Shown one piece after another: positions 1 through 7,144 of a DNA stretch of 18,845 nt. The stretch spans positions 1 through 18,845 of the forward strand of contig JAZQJG010000061.1 in NCBI GenBank assembly GCA_045541535.1, read 5' to 3'. Source of the stretch: Firm-08 sp045541535 (GTDB lineage: Bacteria > Bacillota > Clostridia > Oscillospirales > QAKW01). Numbering within the stretch: position 1 is the first letter of the stretch; each line of letters begins with the position of its first letter. The notes under the pieces were generated by a model. That model had not been told where the DNA came from and made no database searches. It saw nothing but the letters and a program-made list of their open reading frames with translations. A program made the position numbers and the translations under genes.

Positions 1-62
1 AAGATGCGATCGGATTGCTCTGCGGTAGCCGCCGCATGAACTTTGCAAAATCTTATAAATAA
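1..62 (+). CDS. C-terminal end of an unidentified protein (partial)
   Basis: The third forward frame is open from the window edge to a TAA at 60-62 and would end a protein with the residues DAIGLLCGSRRMNFAKSYK. Frame one stops at 37-39 and frame two at 26-28, so this frame is the longest open one. A strong intrinsic terminator begins only 11 bases after the stop, which is what one expects after the last gene of an operon. About 20 residues are too few to name a family. The call rests on frame and terminator position only. Confidence 0.35.
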   Translation, partial: DAIGLLCGSRRMNFAKSYK

Positions 63-72
63 GCATTAAACA

Positions 73-115
73 AAAAACAAGGACTTGCTACCGAAAGGTG
101 CAAGTCCTTGTTTTT
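73..115 (+). terminator. Strong intrinsic terminator
   Basis: A perfect 16-base-pair stem (73-88 with 100-115) is capped by a small ACC-GAAA-GGT hairpin and ends in a run of five T. The left arm begins with A residues, so it could work in both directions. It closes the transcription unit that ends at 62. Confidence 0.85.
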
Positions 116-440
116 AATGATGTTTGCGGCTTCGCCGCAAACTGATGCACCAAAACCATCTTGCGGTTTTGACGTAAAGGAAACCTTTTGGACGGAGCCC
201 AAACGCTGATTAAAATGGATTGCTACCCAGCTGTCAGGGGAAAATGCACAAAAATCCTCTAAAAAACACAATGGAAAATGGCAAAAGTGCCAAAAAGAAC
301 CGCTGTCTTTACAATTTTAAGGAAAAGTGGCGAAAAAGCAGGTTGATACTTTATTAAATTAAGAATTACGCTTGTTTTGATTAATTTTATTTCATCCAAT
401 TGCGATTCGGTTTAAAATGGATGTTTCGTCGCCGATTCCC
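116..440. other. Non-coding structured stretch upstream of nadE
   Basis: I see no credible gene here. The stretch holds a perfect 9-base-pair hairpin with a 3-base loop at 122-142 (arms GTTTGCGGC and GCCGCAAAC), a weaker AAAACC/GGTTTT stem at about 153-171, and AT-rich sequence from about 340 to 415. A minus-strand reading frame at 53-271 runs through the terminator and hairpin and has no ribosome binding site, so I do not call it. The stem-rich half may be a dispersed intergenic repeat. No riboswitch class was recognised. Confidence 0.4.
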
Positions 441-469
441 TTGTCCCACGGAGGTTTTTGTGGTAAAAT
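441..469 (+). promoter_or_regulatory. Candidate sigma-A promoter for nadE
   Basis: TTGTCC at 441-446 and TAAAAT at 464-469 are separated by 17 bases. The -10 matches consensus in five of six positions and the -35 in four. Transcription would start near 476, giving a short leader to the ATG at 495. This argues against the upstream in-frame ATGs at 417 and 477. Confidence 0.5.
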
Positions 470-494
470 AACGGGGATGAAAGAAGGTAAGAGG

Positions 495-1250
495 ATGTTT
501 GACGCGAAAAAAGTGACGGCCGAAATTATCGCTTGGATCCGTGATTGGTTTGAGATCAACGGCAAGGATTGCAACGCGGTGGTCGGCATTTCCGGCGGCA
601 AGGACAGCTCGGTGGTGGCGGCGCTCTGCGTGGCGGCTCTGGGACGGGACCGTGTGCTGGGCGTGTTGATGCCTTGTGGCGAGCAGGCGGACATTGATAT
701 GTCCCAATTGCTGGTGGACACCTTGGGGATCCGTAGTGTGACGGTGAATATCGGCAGTACGGTGGCGGCGCTGAAAGAGGCGATTTCCAATGAGATCGGC
801 CAGCTTTCCGCTATGACCCTGACCAATCTGCCCAGCCGTGTTCGGATGACCACTCTGTATGCGGTGAGCCAGAGCAATAACGGCAGAGTGGCCAATACCT
901 GTAATCTTTCCGAGGATTGGGTGGGCTATTCCACCAGATTCGGTGACAGCGTGGGCGATTTCAGCCCCTTGTCCAAGCTGACGGTGGCCGAGGTCAAGGC
1001 CGTGGGCCGTGCGCTGGGCTTGCCCGACGTGTTGGTGGATAAGGTACCCATTGACGGGCTTTGCGGTAAAACCGACGAGGACAATCTGGGCTTTACCTAT
1101 GCGGCGCTGGATGAATACATCCGTACCGGTAAAGCGACGCCGGAACTGAAAACCGTGTTTGATAACAAGCGTCGGTGGAACAAGTTCAAGCTGGAGCTGA
1201 TGCCCGTATACGACCCTCATATCCCCACCGTAGAAGATCTTGACATCTGA
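495..1250 (+). CDS. nadE: NH3-dependent NAD+ synthetase
   Basis: The enzyme makes NAD+ from deamido-NAD+ (nicotinic acid adenine dinucleotide), ATP and ammonia in the cytoplasm, the last step of NAD synthesis. The 251-residue product has the adenylation P-loop SGGKDSS at residues 33-39, the NLPSRVRMTTLYAVSQ block at about 111-126, NTCNLSEDWVGYSTRFGD at 134-151 and the DGLCGKTDEDNLGF block near 187-200, all typical of NadE. There is no N-terminal glutaminase (nitrilase) domain, so it should use free ammonia. The start at 495 is chosen because GAAGG lies 8 bases upstream and a promoter sits inside the longer frame. The next gene, an amino acid binding lipoprotein, starts 39 bases after the stop with no terminator between, so the two are probably co-transcribed. 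Confidence 0.93.
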   Translation: MFDAKKVTAEIIAWIRDWFEINGKDCNAVVGISGGKDSSVVAALCVAALGRDRVLGVLMPCGEQADIDMSQLLVDTLGIRSVTVNIGSTVAALKEAISNEIGQLSAMTLTNLPSRVRMTTLYAVSQSNNGRVANTCNLSEDWVGYSTRFGDSVGDFSPLSKLTVAEVKAVGRALGLPDVLVDKVPIDGLCGKTDEDNLGFTYAALDEYIRTGKATPELKTVFDNKRRWNKFKLELMPVYDPHIPTVEDLDI

Positions 1251-1289
1251 AAGATGTATAGATAAATATTTTGAAGGAGTGTTTCCAAA

Positions 1290-2045
1290 ATGAAAAAGTT
1301 TACAAAAGTATTTGCATTGATCGCCGTTATGGCGCTGTTGCTGTCCTGCTTTGCCGGCTGCAGCGGTTCCGATAAATGGGTCGTTGCCACCGATACCGTA
1401 TTCAAGCCCTTTGAATACACCGACGCCGAGGGCAACTTCGTAGGTATTGACGTTGAGATTTTGGCCGCCATTGCCGAGGATCAGGGCTTTGAGTATGAAC
1501 TCAAGAGCTTGGGCTGGGATGCTTCCATCGCCGCCTGTCAGGCTTCTCAGGCGGACGCTATGATCGCCGGCGCTTCCATCACCGAGGAGCGTAAGAACAG
1601 CGGTTGGATCTTCTCCGACGGTTATTACACCTGCACCCAGAGCATGACCGTTCATAAGGATTCCGATATCAAGGGCTTTGAAGACCTGAAGGGTAAGACC
1701 GTTGCCGTTAAGACCGGCACCCAAGGCGCTTCCTATGCCGAAAGCCTGAAGGACAAGTACGGCTTTACCATCACCTCTTATGAGGATTCTCCCACCATGT
1801 ATCAGGCAGTTGTCGGCGGTCAGGCCGTTGCCTGCTTTGAGGACACCCCCATTATGATCACCTCCATCAAGGACGGCGATCTGGCCCTGAAGGTGCTGGA
1901 GAACACCGCCAACGAAGGCTCCGACTACGGTCTGGCCATTTTCGACAAGAACAATCAGGAATTCCTGGATATGTTCAATGCCGGCCTGAAGAACATCAAG
2001 GCCAGCGGCAAGTACGACGAAATCATTAACAAGTATCTCGGTTAA
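1290..2045 (+). CDS. Polar amino acid ABC transporter substrate-binding lipoprotein
   Basis: This 251-residue protein has a lipoprotein signal with a short basic start (MKK), a hydrophobic stretch and the lipobox FAGC with Cys24 as the lipidated residue. The mature part is a family 3 periplasmic-type binding protein (SBP_bac_3): VVATDTVFKPFEY opens the first lobe, GIDVEILAAIAEDQG is the family signature, and KTGTQGASYAE marks the second lobe. The pattern resembles glutamine or basic amino acid binders, but the ligand cannot be fixed from sequence alone. AAGGAG sits 9 bases before the ATG. A permease and an ATPase of the matching family follow at 2399 and 3057, so this is the binding component of one importer. 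The hairpin directly after it would let it be made in excess over the membrane parts. Confidence 0.92.
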   Translation: MKKFTKVFALIAVMALLLSCFAGCSGSDKWVVATDTVFKPFEYTDAEGNFVGIDVEILAAIAEDQGFEYELKSLGWDASIAACQASQADAMIAGASITEERKNSGWIFSDGYYTCTQSMTVHKDSDIKGFEDLKGKTVAVKTGTQGASYAESLKDKYGFTITSYEDSPTMYQAVVGGQAVACFEDTPIMITSIKDGDLALKVLENTANEGSDYGLAIFDKNNQEFLDMFNAGLKNIKASGKYDEIINKYLG

Positions 2046-2059
2046 TTATGAGTTGTGAC

Positions 2060-2087
2060 AAAAGGCACCCTTACGGTGCCTTTTGCT
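2060..2087 (+). terminator. Terminator-like hairpin, first copy of a 28-base direct repeat
   Basis: A 10-base-pair stem (AAAAGGCACC at 2060-2069 with GGTGCCTTTT at 2075-2084) has a 5-base loop and ends in TTTTGCT. It begins 15 bases after the binding-protein stop. The T run is short, so termination may be partial, which would allow read-through to the permease. An identical 28-base copy lies at 2339-2366. Confidence 0.6.
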
Positions 2088-2338
2088 AAGACCGCCAAAA
2101 AGTCGTTTCATCACAGCGAGAAATGGCTATAGAAAAACGGTATTATACGAGGTCAAAAATTTTCGGAAAACAGAGACTTACGCAAATGAAAACGTTTTCC
2201 TTTTCCCTTGCAAAGCAAGGGATCGCTGTTTTCCGCCAATTTGCTCTCTACCGTACCGACGTACGCCGACGAGATCAACTTGGCGAAATGCAACTTCCTT
2301 TTTTGCAGTCTGTCGGCGTATCAGGATACGCCGAAACC

Positions 2339-2366
2339 AAAAGGCACCCTTACGGTGCCTTTTGCT
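2339..2366 (+). terminator. Terminator-like hairpin, second copy of the 28-base direct repeat
   Basis: Identical in all 28 bases to 2060-2087, with the stem at 2339-2348 and 2354-2363. It ends 32 bases before the permease ATG, so any transcript reaching the permease from upstream must pass it. Confidence 0.55.
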
Positions 2367-2398
2367 ATGAATTTTTGTAAGTTAGGTGTAAAAGCAAG

Positions 2399-3067
2399 AT
2401 GTTTGAAATATTAGTGAAATACGGTGAGCTGTTGCTCACCGCCATGGGGCAAACGTTGCTGATGGCGCTGTGCGGGCTGTTTTTTGCCTGTATTTTGGGT
2501 CTGATCTTCGGTATGCTCAGCGTACTGAAGAATAAGGTGTGCAACCTGATTGCTCAGTTGTTCGTGGATATCATCCGCGGTGTACCGATGATCGTATTGG
2601 CATACTTTGTCTTCTTTGGTGTGCCCTACGCTATGAAAAACTTTTTCGGTGTCAGCATTTCCTTTTCGGCACTGGTGGCCGGTACCATTTGTCTGGCGCT
2701 GAACTGCGGTGCTTATATGTCCGAGATTATCCGCGCCGGTATTCAGTCGGTGGATAAGGGACAGATGGAGGCGGCCAGAAGTCTGGGCCTGCCCTATTGG
2801 CGCGCGATGCAGAAGGTGGTATTGCCCCAGGCCATCCGTACCATGATCCCCAGCATCATTAACCAGTTTATCATCACTTTGAAGGATACCTCCATTCTCT
2901 CTGTCATCGGTTTTCCGGAGTTGGTCAATACGGCAAAGAACGTTATTGCCATTGAGTTTAAGTCCTTCCAGGTTTGGATCATCGTGGGTGTGATGTATCT
3001 GATCATCATCACCATACTTTCCAAACTGGCAAAAATGCTTGAAAGGAGACTGAACTGTGGCCGCTAA
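2399..3067 (+). CDS. Polar amino acid ABC transporter permease (HisM/GlnP family)
   Basis: This 222-residue inner-membrane protein forms the channel of the importer. It has about five hydrophobic segments and the EAA loop that docks onto the ATPase, seen as EAARSLGLPYWRAMQKVVLP near residues 124-143. Further family blocks are DIIRGVPMIVLAYFVFFGVP and LKDTSILSVIG. Length is normal for the family. The ribosome binding site is modest (AGGTG about 10 bases before the ATG). The coding end overlaps the ATPase start by 11 bases, so those two are translationally coupled. It is separated from its binding protein by a 353-base structured spacer, an unusually long gap for such an operon. A single permease gene implies a homodimer. 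Confidence 0.92.
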   Translation: MFEILVKYGELLLTAMGQTLLMALCGLFFACILGLIFGMLSVLKNKVCNLIAQLFVDIIRGVPMIVLAYFVFFGVPYAMKNFFGVSISFSALVAGTICLALNCGAYMSEIIRAGIQSVDKGQMEAARSLGLPYWRAMQKVVLPQAIRTMIPSIINQFIITLKDTSILSVIGFPELVNTAKNVIAIEFKSFQVWIIVGVMYLIIITILSKLAKMLERRLNCGR

Positions 3068-3803
3068 TAAAGATAACGTAAAGATCCACGTGGTGGATCT
3101 GAAAAAGAATTTCGGCAAGCTGAAGGTACTCTGCGGCATCACCGAGGATATTTACGAGGGTGAGGTCGTTGTGGTGATCGGTCCTTCCGGCTCCGGTAAG
3201 ACCACCTCCCTGCGCTGTCTTAACCGACTGGAGGAATTCCAGGAGGGCACCGTGATCGTAGACGGCTATGAGATCTCGGATAAAAAGATCAATATTAACA
3301 ACGTCCGTGAAAATATCGGTATGGTGTTCCAGCAGTTCAATCTGTTCCCCCATATGACGGTACTGGAAAACATCACGATGGCCCCCGTTGATCTGAAAAA
3401 GATGACCAAGGAAGAGGCAAAGACCCGTGCCTTGGAGCTGTTGGAGCGGGTGGGCCTGTCCGATAAGGCCAACGCCTATCCCAAGCAACTCTCCGGCGGT
3501 CAGCAACAGCGTGTGGCCATTGCCAGAGCGCTGGCAATGAATCCCGACATTATGCTCTTTGACGAGCCTACCTCCGCCCTCGACCCCGAAATGGTGGGTG
3601 AGGTGTTGCAGGTTATGAAGGAACTGGCGGCAGAAGGTATGACCATGGTGGTGGTTACCCACGAAATGGGCTTTGCCCGAGACGTGGCCGACCGTGTACT
3701 GTTTATGGCTGACGGTGTTGTGGTGGAAGAGGGCACTCCCGAGGAAATCTTCGACAATCCCAAAGAACCCCGCACCCAAGAATTTCTTAAATGCGTATTG
3801 TAA
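3057..3803 (+). CDS. Polar amino acid ABC transporter ATP-binding protein (GlnQ/HisP family)
   Basis: This is the cytoplasmic ATPase of the importer, 248 residues. Visible motifs are Walker A GPSGSGKT at 42-49, Q-loop FQQFNLFPHMT at 91-101, signature LSGGQQQR at 145-152, Walker B LFDEP at 167-171 with the D-loop SALD, and the switch His202 in THEMGFARDVADRV. These match the GlnQ type. The start codon is GTG at 3057, with AAAGGAG at 3042-3048; it overlaps the permease by 11 bases. No in-frame ATG lies near the right spacing. A strong terminator follows, so this is the last gene of the nadE-transporter unit. Confidence 0.94.
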   Translation: MAANKDNVKIHVVDLKKNFGKLKVLCGITEDIYEGEVVVVIGPSGSGKTTSLRCLNRLEEFQEGTVIVDGYEISDKKININNVRENIGMVFQQFNLFPHMTVLENITMAPVDLKKMTKEEAKTRALELLERVGLSDKANAYPKQLSGGQQQRVAIARALAMNPDIMLFDEPTSALDPEMVGEVLQVMKELAAEGMTMVVVTHEMGFARDVADRVLFMADGVVVEEGTPEEIFDNPKEPRTQEFLKCVL

Positions 3804-3808
3804 ATTCA

Positions 3809-3840
3809 AAAGACCGATGAATATTCATCGGTCTTTACTT
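3809..3840 (+). terminator. Intrinsic terminator after the amino acid transporter
   Basis: A perfect 28-base palindrome at 3809-3836 (14-base arms beginning AAAGACCGATG) is followed by ACTTTT. The arms are flanked by A and T runs, so it could act in both directions. Confidence 0.85.
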
Positions 3841-3933
3841 TTGCATTGATTTGCCTGTATTACGGTCTGACTTTACTTTATTTTCGCGCAGGGAATCCGG
3901 GTTTGTACTTTATGAGATCGGACCTGTCAGCGG

Positions 3934-3955
3934 CGACCCGCCGCCGACCCGCCGC
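3934..3955. repeat. Tandem 11-base GC-rich repeat
   Basis: CGACCCGCCGC occurs twice in direct succession inside a short GC-rich patch (about 3928-3960) of an otherwise mixed intergenic region. GCGGC at 3930-3934 can pair with GCCGC at 3940-3944. No function can be assigned. The rest of 3841-3994 shows nothing else recognisable. Confidence 0.4.
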
Positions 3956-3994
3956 GGTGGAAAAGGGTGTTGAATAGTCGTTGATAACAAAACC

Positions 3995-4023
3995 TTGAAA
4001 AGAGGACACAGAGATGGTAGAAT
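3995..4023 (+). promoter_or_regulatory. Sigma-A promoter of the dnaD operon
   Basis: TTGAAA at 3995-4000 and TAGAAT at 4018-4023 are separated by exactly 17 bases, each differing from consensus at one position. Transcription would begin near 4030, some 28 bases before the dnaD ATG. This rules out the alternative TTG start at 3995 in the dnaD frame. Confidence 0.75.
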
Positions 4024-4057
4024 AAAAGGTACAACACCCCGCAAAGGAGATGAAAAA

Positions 4058-4978
4058 ATGGCGTTTTATTTTGAAAGCGGGCGACCGCCCGTATTACAGA
4101 TCCCTATGGCATTGGCAGACAGCTATCTGGCCATTGCCACCGGCGCACAGATCAAGGTGATTTTGTGCCTGATCCGCTTTGAAGGGATGCCCCTGACCGA
4201 GGAGGGCATTGCCAAGCATTGCCATCTGGATATCAGCGACGTGAAGAGCGCCATCTCCTTTTGGGTAGAGCAAAAAATGCTGATCCGTCGGGGCTCCACC
4301 CTGTGCCTCCACGCCCCCGAAACGGTACAACAGGCCCAATTGCCCCAATATACCGCCGACGAAATTTTGGAAAAGGCGGAGGCAGATACCGGCTTTGGTC
4401 AACTGGTGGAGGCCGCCCAGGGCGTAATGGGTAAGATCTTCAACCATAACGACCTCAACGTGCTGTTCGGTATTTATGACAATTTGGGCTTTGGCAGTGA
4501 CCTGGTGATGCAACTGCTGGGCTATTGCGCCGGCAACGGCAAAAAGAGCTTTCGTTATATTGAAAAGGTGGCCATTGATTGGCACGATCGGGGCATTGAT
4601 ACCTTTGAAAAGGCAGAGGCCTATATTGCTCATCTGGAGTCGCTGGCACGGGACGAGCATCGGGTGGCCGCCGCCTTTGGCATTGAGGGCAGAGCCCTGA
4701 GCAAAAAGGAAAAAGAGTTTATCGCTGTATGGCGGGATCAGATGGGACACTCTATGGAACTGATCACGGAGGCCTATAATCTGTGTGTGGATAAAAAGGG
4801 CAAACTGTCCTTCCCCTATATCAACGGTATTTTGTCCGATTGGCATCAAAAGGGATATAAAACCCTTTCCCAGATTGAACAGGCGCCCCGTCCCGAGAGT
4901 GGCGCTATGAGCCAGTCGGAAATTTCGGATTTTGAAAAAGCGGCTATGGAAAAGCTGCGTCGGAGTAATAAGAAATGA
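4058..4978 (+). CDS. dnaD: DnaD-domain primosomal protein
   Basis: DnaD-type proteins help load the replicative helicase at origins and restart sites in low-GC Gram-positives. The 306-residue product has an N-terminal winged-helix-like region (about 15-85) and two DnaB_2/DnaD C-terminal-type modules, about 106-190 and 215-275. Each ends in the family's Y-x3-I-x3-W pattern: YIEKVAIDW at 167-175 and YINGILSDW at 254-262. Two modules in tandem are common in clostridial homologues. The ATG at 4058 has AAAGGAGA 7 bases upstream and lies just behind a strong promoter. The stop overlaps the next gene, the helicase loader, as ATGA, which supports a joint role in helicase loading. Confidence 0.9.
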   Translation: MAFYFESGRPPVLQIPMALADSYLAIATGAQIKVILCLIRFEGMPLTEEGIAKHCHLDISDVKSAISFWVEQKMLIRRGSTLCLHAPETVQQAQLPQYTADEILEKAEADTGFGQLVEAAQGVMGKIFNHNDLNVLFGIYDNLGFGSDLVMQLLGYCAGNGKKSFRYIEKVAIDWHDRGIDTFEKAEAYIAHLESLARDEHRVAAAFGIEGRALSKKEKEFIAVWRDQMGHSMELITEAYNLCVDKKGKLSFPYINGILSDWHQKGYKTLSQIEQAPRPESGAMSQSEISDFEKAAMEKLRRSNKK

Positions 4979-5919
4979 ACAACGAGATCAGAAGTAAAAT
5001 AGCCAGAGAATTTGCCCTCAAGCGCAGTCGCGCCCTGCAACGGGCGGCTCTGCAACGGGAAGAACTGTATCGTCGCTGTCCTCAGCTCCATGAACTGGAT
5101 GCGCAGATGGCGGCCCTGTCCCGCGCCAACCTCCGCCATCGGCTGGAGGAAACGGGGGCGGACGGCGACTACGATACCCGGATGGATGCGTTGGAACAAC
5201 GCCGTCAGGAGTTGATTGCCGCCGCCGGCGTGGATACCGCCCCTCGGTTTGAATGTCCTAAGTGTGAGGATACCGGTCGGGTGGGCGCGGCCTATTGTAA
5301 TTGCTTTCTTTCCCGTGTAATTGAGGAAAATCTGGCCAACGCCAATCTTTCCATCACCTCCACCCATCAGCGGTTTGAGACCTTTGATCTGGGAATGTAC
5401 AGCGATCAGGTGGATCCCCGCCTGGGCATCAGCGTCAGAGAGCATATGGGATACGTTCTGGATCGGTGTAAACTTTTTGTGGAAGAGTTTGATGAGGGAA
5501 CTAAGAATTTGTTGCTGGTGGGCGCCCCGGGACTGGGGAAGACCTTTTTGTCCTCGGCCATCGCCCATAGCCTGCTGGAACAGGGCAAAACGGTGATCTA
5601 CCTCAGCGCCACCGAATTTTGCGCCAGAGTGCAGGCCAATAAATTCGGGGATCAGCCTCAGGAACTGTTGCCCTACTACGAGGCCGATCTGCTGATTCTG
5701 GACGATCTGGGCACGGAATTTCGCACCCAGCTCACCTCCTCCGTGCTGGGCGAGGTCATTGACCGCCGCCTGCGAAGCGGTAAAAAGATGGTCTTTTCCA
5801 CCAACCTGACCCTGAAGGAACTGGAAAACAACTATTCTCCCCGTATCATTTCCCGTCTGTTGGGCGGCTTTGATTACGTACAATTTTTGGGCAGTGACAT
5901 CCGTAGAAAGGGTGACTGA
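4975..5919 (+). CDS. DnaC/DnaI-like helicase-loading ATPase
   Basis: This 314-residue AAA+ protein is of the DnaI/IstB-like type that delivers the DnaB-type helicase to DNA. The N-terminal part is helical and charged (1-85). A zinc-finger-like cluster follows with Cys94, Cys97, Cys108 and Cys110, as in DnaI. The ATPase core has Walker A GAPGLGKT at 183-190, Walker B LLILDDLG at 239-246, sensor 1 STN at 275-277 and a probable arginine finger in IISR (Arg294). Its ATG overlaps the dnaD stop by four bases. IS21 helper ATPases (IstB) share the fold, but the Cys cluster and the dnaD neighbour favour a housekeeping helicase loader. The symbol is left blank because usage varies between dnaC and dnaI. 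Confidence 0.9.
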   Translation: MNNEIRSKIAREFALKRSRALQRAALQREELYRRCPQLHELDAQMAALSRANLRHRLEETGADGDYDTRMDALEQRRQELIAAAGVDTAPRFECPKCEDTGRVGAAYCNCFLSRVIEENLANANLSITSTHQRFETFDLGMYSDQVDPRLGISVREHMGYVLDRCKLFVEEFDEGTKNLLLVGAPGLGKTFLSSAIAHSLLEQGKTVIYLSATEFCARVQANKFGDQPQELLPYYEADLLILDDLGTEFRTQLTSSVLGEVIDRRLRSGKKMVFSTNLTLKELENNYSPRIISRLLGGFDYVQFLGSDIRRKGD

Positions 5920-5920
5920 T

Positions 5921-6502
5921 ATGTTTGCAAGAAAAAAGCGATTGTTGATCGTGGGGCTGGGCAATCCCGGCCTGCAATATGAGCGCACCCGCCATAACGT
6001 GGGCTTTTTGGCCATTGAGCGATTGGCCGAACACCTCAAAGGGGCCAAAGAAAGTAAAAAATTTGAGGGAAGGATCCTGCAGGGAAGTCTGTTTGATAAA
6101 GACGTGATCCTGCTCCGGCCCCAGACCTTTATGAACAATTCGGGCCAGAGTGTGGCCGCCGCCGCCCGTTTTTATAAGATTCCGCCCCAGGATATCTACG
6201 TAATTTTTGACGACGTATCCCTCAAGCCGGGGCAACTGCGCATCCGCGCCAAGGGCTCTGCCGGCGGTCATAACGGACTGAAAAGCATCATTGCCTATCT
6301 TTCCGCCGATACCTTTATGCACGTCAAGATCGGCGTGGGGGCCAAACCCCATCCCGACTACGATCTGGCGGATTGGGTGCTGGCGGCCCCCGAGGAAGAG
6401 GATAAAAAGTTGATCGACGGCGTGCTGGATCAGATGCCCGCCCTCTTTCGCTCCTTCTTTTCCGAGAATCTGGACAGAACCATGAACAAATTCAATCATT
6501 GA
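5921..6502 (+). CDS. pth: Peptidyl-tRNA hydrolase
   Basis: The enzyme frees tRNAs from peptidyl-tRNA dropped by ribosomes. The 193-residue product carries the full active site of bacterial Pth: Asn15 in GLGNPG, catalytic His25 in TRHNVGF, the TFMNNSG block (69-75), Asp98 in IFDDVSLKPG and Asn118 in GSAGGHNGL. The start at 5921 follows the loader's stop by one base. An in-frame ATG at 5870 would add 17 residues with no match to the family, so it is rejected. Length is normal. Co-transcription with replication genes is unusual in textbook species but fits a housekeeping operon. Confidence 0.95.
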   Translation: MFARKKRLLIVGLGNPGLQYERTRHNVGFLAIERLAEHLKGAKESKKFEGRILQGSLFDKDVILLRPQTFMNNSGQSVAAAARFYKIPPQDIYVIFDDVSLKPGQLRIRAKGSAGGHNGLKSIIAYLSADTFMHVKIGVGAKPHPDYDLADWVLAAPEEEDKKLIDGVLDQMPALFRSFFSENLDRTMNKFNH

Positions 6503-6512
6503 GAGGTGCCCT

Positions 6513-7070
6513 ATGCCGGACAGTAAACTGCGAAGCGTTTTCAGAAAATATAAAATTGATAATTTTCCCTATCCTCTATATTATTGCCTGCCCTACGGTC
6601 TGCGGTTTGAGATCGGTAGGGAAGTGGAGGGCGCTAAGGCGCTGGCCCGTGCGGAGGAAATTTTTGCCGCCGCTTTCCCCAAAAATCATCAATTGCTGGT
6701 GGTGCTGGAAACCCAACCGGAGGGCAAGGTGAAAAAGGTGCTGGAGCCCTTTGAGCAAACCTCCTTTCCCGTGGAAAAGTATGACAGCGAAACGGGGGAG
6801 TTGGAGGTATATACCCGCTATATTTATGCTCTGCCCGTCCATCAGGCCCCCCATACCGTATTGCTGGAGGCCATCTTAAAGCAGGAGCAGTATGCCGATC
6901 GGGTGTATTTTGCCGACGTGGACACCGGCGTGATGATGATGCTCTACGATGCCCGCGGCTGTGACGTGGTGGCGCCCAACGGTCTGTTGCTGGGCCCCCT
7001 CTATAAGGAGAAAAAGCATTTGCTGTCTATCATCGATCTGCCCCAGATGAAATTGCAGTACGAGGACTGA
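6513..7070 (+). CDS. DUF3885-like protein of unknown function
   Basis: This is a 185-residue soluble protein without signal or membrane segments. It resembles DUF3885 proteins: an early LPYGLRFEIG block (about 30-39), a middle segment predicted to carry a helix and strand (AEEIFAAAFP, LLVVLE), and a C-terminal MMLYDARGCDVVAP...LGPLYKEKKHLLSI region matching the family's YDDRGMDV...LY pattern. The family has no established function. GAGAGGTG precedes the ATG by a few bases. The gene starts 10 bases after pth and is the last in the dnaD operon; an inverted repeat lies 31 bases downstream. The family assignment comes from remembered pattern and would need a profile search. Confidence 0.6.
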   Translation: MPDSKLRSVFRKYKIDNFPYPLYYCLPYGLRFEIGREVEGAKALARAEEIFAAAFPKNHQLLVVLETQPEGKVKKVLEPFEQTSFPVEKYDSETGELEVYTRYIYALPVHQAPHTVLLEAILKQEQYADRVYFADVDTGVMMMLYDARGCDVVAPNGLLLGPLYKEKKHLLSIIDLPQMKLQYED

Positions 7071-7101
7071 CGGCAGAAAAAATGTAAAAAAATTACAAAA
7101 A

Positions 7102-7127
7102 ACCGCTTGACAAACCTGTCAAGCGGT
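7102..7127. terminator. Inverted repeat that doubles as terminator and feo promoter region
   Basis: An 11-base perfect inverted repeat (ACCGCTTGACA at 7102-7112, TGTCAAGCGGT at 7117-7127) with a 4-base loop is preceded by six A and followed by GCTATATTTAATT. It is well placed to end the dnaD operon, though the T tract is imperfect. The -35 hexamer of the feo promoter lies inside its left arm, so it could instead be an operator. Confidence 0.5.
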
Positions 7128-7135
7128 GCTATATT
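7107..7135 (+). promoter_or_regulatory. Strong sigma-A promoter of the feo operon
   Basis: A consensus TTGACA at 7107-7112 is followed after 17 bases by TATATT at 7130-7135. Transcription should start near 7142, immediately before the palindrome at 7145-7158. This is the strongest promoter in the window. Confidence 0.85.
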
Positions 7136-7144
7136 TAATTAAGG

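Larger units (their letters stand above)
2060..2366. repeat. Structured spacer bounded by identical 28-base direct repeats
   Basis: Two identical hairpin sequences (2060-2087 and 2339-2366) lie 279 bases apart. Between them are several perfect inverted repeats: 2164-2173 with 2226-2235 (10 bp), enclosing 2205-2211 with 2215-2221 (7 bp); 2234-2239 with 2280-2285 (6 bp); and two mutually exclusive stems that share one arm, 2262-2270 with 2312-2320 (9 bp) and 2314-2321 with 2326-2333 (8 bp). Short open frames cross it in the forward direction, but they lack ribosome binding sites and overlap the stems, so I regard it as non-coding. It could be a small mobile or palindromic repeat element inserted in the operon, or an attenuator that sets the ratio of binding protein to permease. 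Confidence 0.55.

Noticed and set aside
53..271. 72-codon minus-strand frame at the left end
   Set aside because: It runs through a strong terminator and a hairpin and lacks a ribosome binding site; more likely structured non-coding DNA.
387..1724. Long minus-strand open frame opposite nadE and the binding protein
   Set aside because: It is antisense to two clearly recognised genes, has no ribosome binding site and no family resemblance; high-GC codon bias opens the reverse frame.
2083..2414. Three overlapping short forward frames in the transporter spacer
   Set aside because: None has a ribosome binding site, all overlap perfect inverted repeats and the hairpin repeats, and their products look unlike proteins.
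4846..6138. 430-codon minus-strand frame opposite the helicase loader
   Set aside because: Shadow of a gene with intact ATPase motifs; no independent evidence.
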